Part shown: positions 53,350 to 63,680 of the stretch, in pieces
How positions within the stretch are numbered: position 1 is the first letter of the stretch
How the letters are laid out: each line of letters opens with the position of its first letter
Assembly (NCBI GenBank): GCA_000711775.1
Contig: ARYC01000252.1
Location: forward strand, 1-64,000
Reading direction: 5' to 3'
Length of the DNA stretch: 64,000 nt
From: Oxytricha trifallax
Taxonomy: Eukaryota > Ciliophora > Spirotrichea > Sporadotrichida > Oxytrichidae
Program-made: the position numbers and the translations under genes
Notes under the pieces: generated by a model
What the model was told of the DNA's origin: nothing
Database searches by the model: none
Seen by the model: the letters and a program-made list of their open reading frames with translations, nothing else

Positions 53350-56300
53350 TCAAATTGAATCAATTTAAACTTCAACCTTTTACATGAAAACTTTGATCTC
53401 ACCTTCCTTTTATTAAGAGTTTTTAATAAAAACTATACTCTGTTAAACTCTTCCATCAATTGCAGCATCTTACTTTCCGAAATACTTTCTACAATTTAGA
53501 TAAGCTTAACTAATTAATTTAATTTCAAAGTCAAAATTTTTGTTCTCTATTTGTTTGTTAAAATCAATTTCGGTTAAATTATTAATACATTCTACGTTCT
53601 TGCAATAAATAAGAAGAAAATGCTCTAGTTATTTTTTATTGAAAGCAAGACCTTACAGAACTATTTCAAGATTTACTTTCGATGCATTTTATATGCTCTC
53701 TAATATTCTTGATATAAATATTAAAATATCTTCAGGAGTTTAATAATGCTCATATTTTATGCTGAAAGTTATATATCTTAATAAAAACATTTTTATTCAT
53801 TAATAAATTATGGTAATTTCATTATTTTTATTTAATTGCATAGAATGTATTATTAAAAATTAAAGTTCCTTTAAAACTGTCAAGAGATGCAAAAACTGGA
53901 TCTAAATTATTATTGATCCATTGAAATTCAATTAAATTTTCCAAACATTCAATCTAACAAGGATTGACCTAATCTTCTTCTATATAGAGCGTTTTAAGAT
54001 TTTCATAATTTGGTGGAAATAATTATTTTTCCAATAAAAATAAATTTATTTAAAGAATTTTGAAATAGATAAGTAGAACAATTGCATAGCCTCAATCTTT
54101 CGATATGTTTTAAATTTAAGATATTGTAATTTGCATAATAAATTATTGGGTTTGATTTTGATATTTCTATTTCATTTACTAAGATTCAAAACCCCAAAAC
54201 CCCTTAGTGAGGTTTATAAGTGCTTTGATTTGTAGGGTATAATTGGGGTCTTATTGGGTTTAGTAGAGAAATTAGGCCAATTTACAAAATGAGAAAATAG
54301 AAATTAGCGAAATTTAGGTCTATTTATGATGAGTAATATTTAGATTTACTGCTTAAGCTTAGGTATGGTACAAGGATTATGCAGCCATAGCAAGACTCCA
54401 ACACAAGAGTGGCTCAACTGTTGGGTATCACTGCATGTTAGCTATTTAGCATTTTAATTCTGGCACTTGAAAACATCCAGTAAGAAAATTAAAGTTCACT
54501 CAGACCTATATTGACTACCTCTGTGACTCTAAGACTTTCAAGTATTGGGCTCACTTTCCTTTTGACTATCGAGCTGTCATGTTTCATCTTAAGTTTCCTG
54601 ACATGCGTATCTCTTCTTATACTATAGCTAATATTTTTATAAGAAATGGCATTTCTTTCATGACTGTCAACAGAGTGAAGAGAGTGATTGATTTTACAGT
54701 GCCATTTTATAGTAATAATTTAAACTATATATATGATTAAATGCAGAGGGCTATTGACAATAACATCAAGTTCATACACGCTGATGAAGCTGTGTTTACC
54801 TTCAACACCTTTATTAATAAGTCTTGGTATAAGAAGTATGATAATATAGAAGTCTACGATTAGAAAGTAAAGGTTGTAACCCATGCAATTTTAGCAGGTA
54901 TTAGTGAAGACTCTGGCTTAGAAAGCTATGTTATTCATCCTCGCTCTATTAAGCGAGAGTAGTACATAGAGTTCCTACATAAGTTGAGAGATAAATACAG
55001 CAATTAGGAGATCATCCTGTTTGATGACAACCTCTCAGTTCATAAGACTAAGGAGTCTAAGAAGGCTAATGGAGAGTTAAACATAACTCCTGTATATAAG
55101 TTCCCTATAGCCCACAGTTTAATGGAATCGAATTCTATTTGAGTTAAATTAAGACTAAAATCAAGAAACTGGTGCGTTATCACCTTATGCATGACTTGCA
55201 CATCGATACAGTAGACTTAATTCAGAGTAGCTGCAAGAGAGTAAGGATAGATAAGACAACATTTTGTGCGAGAGAGGGAAGAATCAATGTTTATAAATAA
55301 GTTTTAGATTTAAAAGAATGAATAAGTTCACATATTAAATTAACCCAGAAAAGGATTAGGTTCTCTTTCTTCTCCTCTTCTTATGGCTTGCTTGGGCCCA
55401 TATTTCTTCTCTTAGTGCTAGCTCCTGCATCTATGTTCATTTCATCTGGCTTTTAAAAAGTTTTATAAAATCTCTTGCTCACTTCATGAATTGTCTACGA
55501 CTGTCTCTTTCTGTGAACCTTTGCATGTTCTTTCATTAGGAATATACCAGTTCCAGGTTTCCCTACAAAGTTATGTGTCAAAGCTTACTAGAGAAGTATG
55601 GATGCTTCTTAAGCTCCGCAGCCAGGCCTCGCTTATTAGTATGCCTTGCTTCTTTTAATCTTCAGGAGAAATAGAGTAGCGTTTCTTGTGAGCTTCTTCA
55701 ATGATATCTCTGAGATAGCTCTCTCTTAAAGTGCCAAGAACACCAAAGAAGAAGCTCCTTTCTGGAAGTTTGTTAGAGACTTGTTTCTTGGTAGGATGAT
55801 AAACTTCCAACTCTTCATCTTTCATCGCATCCTCGTAGAGATTAGTAACTGAAATCTCTGGGTAGTTTGGTATTTCTATCAACTTAATTTCATTGTCTTT
55901 GAAGGCTTTCTTCTAATCACAGAGTATCGCTCTTAGAAATGGGATTTTGATACCTTCCATCTTTGGAAGGAATAAACCCACTATAGTATATGATTAAGTA
56001 TAAGTCACATGCTTACCATATTGAGTGAGGTATCGATAGAGATCTTCCTTGCTTCTAAATCTTGAGATCATTTCTTAAGCTTCAACTCTCTTCATTGCAT
56101 TACTTATAGATTACATCCTTGTTCCTTTTCTTCTTATTGAATTTCAAATTTTAATATATAGAGTTCTGGATCCTACTGCTTAAAATCTTAGTATTAAATA
56201 TGGGCGTCTTATAGAAGGTCAACCTAGTAAAGATTCGTGGAGAAAACTGGCAGAAGCTGTAACAAACTTCAGAGATGGAGCTACATTTTTATCAATTTAG

Positions 56301-58702
56301 TTCCATTAAATTAGTACTAAATTTGTTTATAATTAATTAGTACTGGTTCTAATTCCGTTTAATCTAAATTGGTACCAATTTAATAGTACAGTACCTAATA
56401 AGGTTTTAATGGAAAAGTCCAAAATGGTTCAAAACCTAATTGGTACAAGTACGAACCTGAATTTTTTATAAGTTGGTACCAATATTAAAAATATTAAGCA
56501 TAAAATTATAAAATTTATAGGTATAAAGTTAGTATAAATATGATGTCTAACACTTCAAAATCAACCATTATTGCTGCAGGGTAAACTCCTGCTCAACTAT
56601 ACTTAAGCTTGGGAAGTTTTTTCTCATTAATAATAGTAATTTAAATTTGAATTGAAACATGGCGGCTAACTTAAATAGTAAGGCAGTTTCTCTTGGAACA
56701 GGTTAATCATTGCTCAACTTTGGCTCCTCCAAGAAACCAGAAGTAATTTATATTGAAAAGGAGGTTGAGCTAAGAGCTCTAGAGTTTGAAGCTGAGGTCT
56801 TTAAAATTTAAGTTTAAAACAAGAAGTTAAGTGCAGAGATGGGAGTTTAAACATAAGTTGAATTGGTTGAGGAAGAAAAGGAACAGCAACCAATAGAGGA
56901 AATAAAACCTTTCGAATGCAAGGAGTGTTTGAATTTCTTCTCAACCGAATCCAGTTTAAAGAGGCATGTCAAAGAGATACACCCTGGTAAATTTAAGGTA
57001 TATTTTAAGCATGATAAAGTCGATGGCAGGTATTAGTGCACGACTTTCATGAAGTCTTACACTCATTCTGCTAAAGTTAAAAGACACATGCAAAGACATC
57101 ATTTAAGCGAGTTTTTAATGCAAGATAAAGAAACATAATAACTTATACCAGCCAAGAGAAAATCCAATACTATAGAGTCATAGAGAGAGCAGGAAGAGAG
57201 AGTTAAGAACCATAAACGATTTGTGTCAATGAACCAATCAGCTAATGAATTATATATCATGCATGTAAGAAAGAGCTAAGTATATACCTGCATTAAATGC
57301 AGTAGATCTCAGTTTTTGCATTGATTGACATCTATTTAAATATTGATGTGCCTAACAAGGCAAAACTCATAGTAGTAGATGAGTTTGCTTATAAGGTATA
57401 TCCTTTCAAATATCTTATTAGGAACGAAGTATCAAAATTAGTTTGCCAATGAATACATAATACTTAGAAAGGCTCATAAAAGGTAATGCAAGAACTTGCT
57501 AAAACTTGATGGAGTTATTCTTGGACATGATTTTATTGCACTACGACTTAAGAAGTTTGGCCCCCCCCCCAAAAACACGCAAAAAAATTTATCCGATTTT
57601 TTTTTTTTCGTAATTACGTATTTATTTTTTTACGTAATTTTAAAAATCTGAAAATACGTAAAAATGAATTTAACAAATTTATTATTATTATAAAAATTGA
57701 CATCATAAATTTGTTTAAATTCATTTTTACGTATTTTCAGATTTTTAAAATTACGTAAAAAAATAAATACGTAATTACGAAAAAGAAATAGTCGGATAAA
57801 TTTTATTGCGTTTTTTTGGGGGGGTCAGAAGTTTGAAATGACTCTAAGAGATTATCTCTACCATAATATATACCCAGATGACTTGAATGAGATACTCACG
57901 GAAATGACCAAGGGTTTGAATGAGCTCCATGATCTGGGGTATGTTCATATAGATTTGAAGCCAGAAAATGTAATGCTTAATATCTGTCCTTTAGAAATAG
58001 TAGTTATCGATTTCAATAGAGGCTAAAGATAAGAGATAGTAACTTTAACAAAGGTTCTTGCCACTCCTGGCTACTTCCCAATAAGAGAGAAGTGGACGAA
58101 TTGATCAGTTTAGTGGGATATATGGGCAGTAGCTGCTAAAATTTAAAGAGTGTGACATGGAATGCATAACTTACTATGGTATCAAATAAGAGAAATAATC
58201 AATAAGTCTAGCGAGTAAGCATATAAAGCAGGACGAAATCTGCAAAGAAATCAAACATATTGTAGACATGATAATTGTAAGAGACCATTATATCAAAGAT
58301 AATCCTTAGACGATTTACTTGAACAACTATAGAGAGCAAGATTCAAGAGATACAATAAAGACAAGCAGATAAAATTTGTTTGAGTTAAATCGTCTAATAA
58401 TCATTAAATATACTTAAAATTCACACAAAACCTGCACTTTCTCTACTAACCCCAATAAGACCCCAACTATACCCTACAAATCAAAGCACTTATAAACCTC
58501 ACAAAGGAATTTTGGGGTTTTGATTGCAATTGTTTTAAGCTATATTTAAGTATACTCTTGATCAATATTATAAGAATATTTAAATAATTATGAAACACTT
58601 TTTATAATACTATTCAATATTTAATCTATAAATAACAAGTATTGATCTTTATACCTTCATATCTTTGGCTAATTTAGCAGCTCTTACGCCATACTTGTTC
58701 AT
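53350..58702 (-). CDS. Family gene B3-C, interrupted by TBE-5
   Basis: The start at 58702 (MNKYGVRAAKLAKDMKVQR) is the clearest B-type C start. The end aligns with B1-C and B2-C (stop at 53350). TBE-5 occupies 54187-58522. Joining the flanks with one ATT gives DQEYTQIQLKTIAILVNEIE in one frame, running into EISKSNP. So the host frame survives excision. Leucine-rich segment near 54000, C-terminal YC-K-NVE block near 53590. Confidence 0.6.
54289..55321 (+). pseudogene. TBE-5 transposase, decayed
   Basis: ATG at 54289 aligned to TBE-4's start. A deletion near 54370 removes about 40 bases, a TGA falls at the same codon as in TBE-4 (about 54469), and further frameshifts lie near 55100. HADEAVFTF is kept; the second motif reads LFDDNLSVH (Val replaced by Asp next to the catalytic Asp). 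After INTPVYK-like sequence the frame is lost before the Glu motif. Almost certainly inactive. Confidence 0.8.
55328..56095 (-). pseudogene. TBE-5 '22-kDa' gene
   Basis: Nearly parallel to TBE-4 (IPNYPEISVTNLYEDAM, VSNKLPERSFFFGVLGTL, EEAHKKRYSISPED). Start at 56095, stop at 55328, convergent with the transposase. Small indels in the C-terminal third (near 55500 and 55615). Confidence 0.72.
56096..56658. promoter_or_regulatory. TBE-5 divergent intergenic region
   Basis: Same layout and same GGTACC/TAGTACT-type repeats (about 56315-56480) as TBE-4, with some units mutated. Confidence 0.45.
56659..58383 (+). pseudogene. TBE-5 '57-kDa' zinc-finger/kinase-like gene, interrupted by a MITE
   Basis: Starts MAANLNSKAVSLGTGQS at 56659. 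The first finger begins FECKECLNFF (about 56915); in the second, C-x2-C is damaged (CTTFMKSY). The kinase-like part resumes after the MITE (57560-57826) with MTLRDYLYHNIYPDDLNEIL, GYVHIDLKPENV (HRD changed to HID) and VVIDFNRG, ending at TGA 58383. Frame breaks near 57320, 57430 and 58140. Non-functional copy. Confidence 0.8.
57560..57826. mobile_element. Near-perfect palindromic MITE with 9-bp target duplication
   Basis: The 267-bp element is almost wholly one hairpin: left arm from GCCCCCCCCCC through AATTTATCCGA, ACGTAATTACGTA and TTTACGTAATTTTAAAAATC, right arm its complement. AGAAGTTTG is duplicated (57551-57559 and 57827-57835); TBE-4 has the site once (AAGAAATATG). No coding capacity. 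The C-run end recalls the MITE at 4236. Confidence 0.85.
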
Positions 58703-58799
58703 GATCTATATATAATTTTAAATTTATAAAATTTAATTAAGTATTTCCCCATTTATTAAATAACTAATATCTAACTTACTGATGCTTATGTGAAGTCAA

Positions 58800-59519
58800 T
58801 TGTTATTTCAAAGTTAATGAGTTATCTATTAGAATGATATTTCTCAAGAATATTAGAAATTTTAAGATTAAATGTTTCCTCTAAACTCTAATCTTCTTCG
58901 ATGTATGAATCTATAATACTATTTTCACCTTTTTATTCTTAAATGAGCAAATCTTAAAATTTAAGATGAATTCCAATCTTATTAAGTTCTTAGTTGCTTA
59001 TCTTTTGGTGCTCACAAGATTATGCAAAAATAATATTATTAATAAAAAAATATTAAATTAATACTCTCTAATTAGTTTTAAAAATAAAAATAGCATCGTT
59101 TTTCTATTTTTCAAAGACTATTTGAGATATTTAGTTGTTATTTAGCAAATGATTATCACTTTTTAGATTATGATTATCTAAAAGCATGTCTAAGACTTCC
59201 AAAAGGAAAATAAAATTTTAATTGGATTTAATCTCAATCTTATAAAATAAATAATTTTAATTGAAAAAATTATTTATAAATCAATCACAATGACTTATTC
59301 CAAATTTTTAATGAGTTAAAAGCTTTTTAAATTTGATAGATTTTTTTTACTAGGATCTATTGATAATTTGAGAATTTATTTTCTGTGCTTAAAGTATACA
59401 TATTTTTCAATAAAAAACTAGTTCTCAAAATGATTTAGGAGTCTTTAGTTAAGAGTTTCTGAAAGATTTAAATACCTTAAAACAGTAATGTGTGGTAAAA
59501 TTGTTAATTTACAGTTCAT
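58800..59519 (-). CDS. Family gene B3-N
   Basis: The start at 59519 is in the MN(C)KLTILPHITVL context. Segments as in B1-N: SLIKNLE-like near 59300, the ILEVLDMLLDNHN-like block near 59180, the RLEETFNLKI-like block near 58880. It lacks the palindromic insertion and the VVKGAK segment seen in B1-N and B2-N, so it is either shorter or truncated. The partner B3-C starts just downstream (58702). Confidence 0.5.
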
Positions 59520-59923
59520 TTTTATTATATCAAGTTATATTAAACATATGATTAAAATTTTTATTTAACTAATAAACACAAACAAAACATGTTTTGGAAC
59601 TTTATAGCATTCAATTTTTGATTTTATCAGAAATTGTTGAAAATAAATTTGAATTTGTTTTTGCTTTTATATTTTTCAGTTTTTATAATAAATAAATATT
59701 TTGATACTGATTTATAATCTATTGCAATTTTAAAATCCAAAATATAGCAATTAATTATTAATTTTTCATTTTGTACATTATAATTTAATATAAATTTTCT
59801 ACTTTATTTTTTTTATTCCTATAAAAGAAGCTCATTTTATCATTGATTAAATATTAAAAAATAGAAATTTTATAAGCGATTTAAATCATAAATTATACTA
59901 TTAAATTGATTAAATAGTTCTAT

Positions 59924-60137
59924 TCATATATGAAAAACTTGAAATAATGCAAAGAAATTGCTTTTTTTATTCTGATTGCCTAACTGTACTTCATATTAAT
60001 GATTCTTAAATTTATTTTCATCTTGTTTACTTGTTTCATTTTTACGAACGGTTAATAGTTCTCGCTTATTAGGAAACATTTGAGAAAGTGAGTTTATATT
60101 GAGTAATATATAATAAGTACAGTAGTTCTTTATTTTA
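59924..60137 (-). CDS. Possible exon of an unknown minus-strand gene
   Basis: The minus strand reads SQMFPNKRELLTVRKNETSK and then KNHQYEVQLGNQNKKSNFF before TGA at 59924. The polar, non-repetitive residue content stands out from the flanking AT-rich DNA. It may be the last exon of a family-related or independent gene; the upstream extent is not clear. Confidence 0.35.
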
Positions 60138-60529
60138 TTGATACAAAGCATATAGATTAAGGAAAATGTAAATATTCACAAATTTTAACTTTAAGAAAAT
60201 ATGATGAATAAACAAATATGAAATTTGGTCAAAATATTTTATATTTTAAATTTCAAAAGATAAAAAGAAAAATATGAAAAATACTTAATTAAAAACTTAT
60301 GGAGATAATTGTGATCTGTAAATCATCAATTTCTAAAAATATTTAATTCTAAATCAATTTTAAATTTAAATATTTATTTATAATAAAAAAATATTTCTAT
60401 ACGCAAAACATGTCTAAAACTGAACCCACTAAAAATTGTATTTTAATGATTTGATTATTGTATTTTCATAGCTCAAAATATGCATGAATTATAAAGAATA
60501 AATTAGAAATTTAATAAAATAATCTTATA

Positions 60530-61300
60530 TCAATCATTTTGCAGTCCTTCTTTAAACCAATAAATTTTGGCATCCTCTTAATTTTTAATCATTTTATATA
60601 CAATTAGCCATTCTCCATTTAAAAATTCTTCATATGGTGGCTATTACAAATGAACAAAAGTTGTTCCAGGAAAGATAACTTTGAGATCAGTAAAATATAT
60701 AAATAAATTTTATTAAATCGTTAATGCTTAAATTCCCTCCTTTACTTGACTTATTATAAGTAAATTTATAAAATAGATAATTAAAAATCTTTACTTGCGA
60801 TTTTTAATATACTCGCTTATTAGCATATTTCTTTAATGAAAAGTAATTAGTCTGCTGTAAGATTAACTTTTGAAAAATCTAATGAAGCTTTTTCAAGAAA
60901 TTCAAATTTGCTCTAGGTACAAGTTTATGCGAACCCACAATAAAATTACTTTTACTCTTTAATTTTCAAGTATTATAAGCACGGCACCACTAAATTAAAA
61001 ATTATGTAAGATTAATATTATTTAATTCAAGTTAACAAGCGCAGAATTATTAAGAATTAGATGCGTGACTTCTTTCAATTAAATTAGCTTTGATTTCATT
61101 ATAGAATTTAAAAAGAAATTTAAAATTCAATTGTAAGTTATTTGAGAAAATAACAGTTGATTGATTCAAAATTATTTTCTACCAATTAAAAGGCTGCGTA
61201 TTTATCGAAATTTGTTTTTTTTGTGCAATTAATGCCCAATTCTCAATGAATTCATTTTTTTAAATTTTAAGCAATTCACTTGAATACTTTGGATCTGTGA
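60530..61300 (-). CDS. Divergent C-type family gene, 3' part
   Basis: The terminal segment reads DLKVIFPGTTFVHL, YEEFLNGEWLIVYKMIKN and IYWFKEGLQND-TGA (60530), a distant match to the C-gene ending (VDLKIFLQGI…KEG). Upstream open segments include NFIVGSHKLVPRANLNFLKK (about 60950) and ELGINCTKKTNFDKYAAFQL (about 61210). Introns or excised segments may separate them. Low similarity to the A and B types. Confidence 0.4.
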
Positions 61301-62140
61301 ATCTCTAAATGAGTTAGTTAGTGTTTAGTTTAAAATTGTATTAAATGTGGAGATAAAAATAATATAGTAAAATGATTTAAACATATTTAAATAATTTTTC
61401 GCATAGAATTTTTTGTGAATCTCCAAAATACTTTAAATTCTACTTCAACTTGGACTTTTTCAATTATTTGAAAAAATAAAATACAAAAATTAAAATCTTC
61501 CCCAAATTCTAAAATACCAATTTATTATTTTTAAAAAACATTATTATCAAATCGCATTAATTTACAAGAATAAATAATTAATTTATAATTAAGCATTATT
61601 ATTATTAGAGTGTAAAAGATTTTTTAGAAATATTATTAAAAGTAGACTGTTATTACAAGTTGTGATTATAAAGAGAATTTCAATTTTATTAATAATTTTT
61701 ATTTAATTTAATAAATAAACTTAATTAGAAATTGAAAGGTTAATTAATTAAAGCATTTCATTATTTAATAATATGAAGTAACTATACATTCCTTAAGTTT
61801 GTAATAATATTATTTTTAATAGAATTTACAAAAATATTTCTGAAAAAAATTCTAGATTTAATTTATATTAATCTTTTCTACTTTTATAAATGCTACGCAA
61901 TATAAATTATTGCATGAACAAATCTGAAATTACATTAAAATTCTGACTGAATTCTGTCTATTGTTTGTATCATAAAATATTATTAAATTTCAATAATTAT
62001 GTTTATTTTATAATTTGGTTTATCAATTGTACTCATATGTGAAAAAAATATTCCAATCTTTTATCTCCTTAATATTTTTTCTCCTTCAACTTGAGATTAT
62101 AATTATATAATGCTGTACATAAATTAATACTGGGGCTTAG
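61301..62140. other. AT-rich stretch, no clear gene
   Basis: Low-complexity AT-rich DNA. A minus-strand stretch near 62050-62110 is open but unremarkable. No RNA gene seen. Confidence 0.4.
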
Positions 62141-62600
62141 GGGGCCAGATAGATAAATCAGATAGTCTCATGCTTTAACTTATTTGCATTCAACTCAATC
62201 TTAATAAAAGGGCGGGAGTAGTAAGACCCATATACTTGACAGAATAGCTTTGGCACCGTACTCGTTCACCCATTGCCTTGGGTATGTTTTATGTGGTCTT
62301 TCGCTACTTCGAATGTCTTTCCTGTTTCACTACCATGACTGACTTTTAAACTTGAGATGATTATTATTGCTCTTAAACCTTTAAACTTATAAATTTCAAA
62401 ATATTGAACGTATTTAATTTAGAAAAATCATGGAGAGCTGATATTTTAAAATAAATTATCTCTGACATATAGAAAAACTTAGATCTTCTAGCTTTATCTA
62501 GCGCGTCATATGAGTATGTATCAACTGTTATATTGGGAAAAATCTTGTGAATATTTTTGTACTTTGTTATTAAGAAATCTTTTTATAAATTAATGAAATT
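62140..62600 (-). CDS. Leucine-rich family-like gene segment with GC-rich end
   Basis: One minus-strand frame runs about 125 codons: YKNIHKIFPNITVDTYSYDA, LDKARRSKFFYMSEIIYFKI and LNTFNILKFISLKVQEQ, then into GC-rich DNA with VVKQERHSKQRKTTQ and MGERVRCQSYSVKYMGL, ending at a TGA near 62195. The first half resembles the leucine-rich part of the C genes. The GC-rich half (62140-62345) is also open in another frame, so its reading is uncertain and it may be a separate segment. Confidence 0.4.
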
Positions 62601-63179
62601 CTTTATCAATATAGAAAAATATTAATAACTAAATAATAATCAATTCAAATCTTACTAGCTAGTTGATAATTATCTTAGATAGAAAGTTTCAAAACTTTAC
62701 TAATAGCTTAAAACTGTGAGTGCTGGATAAATATGTAAATGTTTTTACATTTTTGATCAATTAATAAATAATGATTAGAGAAGAATAAGTTGATAAATGA
62801 AAATAGATTCCTTAATTTTTTCTTTTTTCTACTTATTTAATGAAAATATATCTCATATAATTAAGATAAAAAATATTGTAGCCACTCTTATAATATTTCT
62901 TATTATATTTTTAATTGGGGAGAAGTTATCTGCTCCCAAATTGAAGAAGTTTCCTGCTTCAAAAAAGAATTTTCCTTCTCAATTTTCTATTCTATCTGTA
63001 ATTTACATAAATTTCAAAATTTTGTATAAATTATATCTTATTTTTCATATTAAAGCCCCAATTTATTTATATCTTAATTTAATTGTTTAAAGTTTATATT
63101 TTTCAATTTATTAACAAAGAATTGGATTTAAAAGAGTTACTACTTCATTTATTTTTTAAGAAAATAATTAGACTTAATA

Positions 63180-63500
63180 AGTGATTAATTATAATTTAAA
63201 AGTATTAGTTGTATATTCAAAATTTCATTAAATTAATATTCACTCTTTCCTTATATAATGATTTCTGAATTATTCTCTTGTGCATACTAAAAAATATCAA
63301 TGTCACTTTAATTGTCAAGAAATTCTAAATTGTTACAATAAGTTCTGAGGCAGTCTTCTATATAATTTTTATCAAGATCTAGAATTTGTAGATAAATTTC
63401 AAGTTTAACTTTTGAAGCATTTATAATGCTCTAAAATATGTGTGATATATAATTCAATGCATTTAAAGGTTCTTTTTTAAGATAGCCAGCAAAGTAGAAA
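63180..63500 (-). CDS. Divergent C-type family gene, internal/3' part
   Basis: The minus strand reads FQSIINASKVKLEIYLQILD, then NYIEDCLRTYCNNLEFLDN (about 63320), clearly paralogous to RNASIVKLKIFLE…CKNIEFID of A2-C. The frame remains open leftward. Upstream (right) the G-rich tract at 63528-63595 follows. This shows the family continues to the right edge of the window. Confidence 0.5.
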
Positions 63501-63527
63501 GCTTCAATTTTAAATATGAATATATGT

Positions 63528-63595
63528 TTTTTCCCCCGAGCCCCCTCCCTCACCCCCCTCATACCTAAACCGAGCCCCCTACTCCCACCTCCATA
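63528..63595 (-). repeat. G-rich tract with quadruplex potential
   Basis: On the minus strand the tract has runs GGGGG, GGGGGG, GGGAGGGGG and GGGGG separated by a few bases, within about 70 bases of otherwise AT-rich DNA. A glycine-rich frame crosses it, but composition alone explains that. Confidence 0.6.
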
Positions 63596-63680
63596 ATAAT
63601 TACTATTTTTCATAATTCATTTCTTGTCCTGTGGAACCGATCAAACATGTAATGCAATTATTTTATAGAATTCACTTTAT

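Larger units (their letters stand above)
54187..58522 (+). mobile_element. TBE-5: TBE transposon with a nested palindromic MITE
   Basis: Ends CAAAACCCCAAAACCCC (54187) and GGAATTTTGGGGTTTTG (58522), ATT duplicated (54184-54186 and 58523-58525). Same subfamily as TBE-1 and TBE-4. Without the 267-bp insertion at 57560 the length is about 4.07 kb. All three genes are present but carry more indels than in TBE-4. Confidence 0.93.

Noticed and set aside
62797..63090. 97-codon hydrophobic plus-strand frame
   Set aside because: It is AT-driven (Ile/Leu/Phe/Lys) and antisense to the likely family gene region; no conservation visible.
63431..63613. Glycine-rich minus-strand peptide
   Set aside because: The glycines come from a G-rich tract; the downstream part of the same region is better explained by the family-gene frame in another phase.
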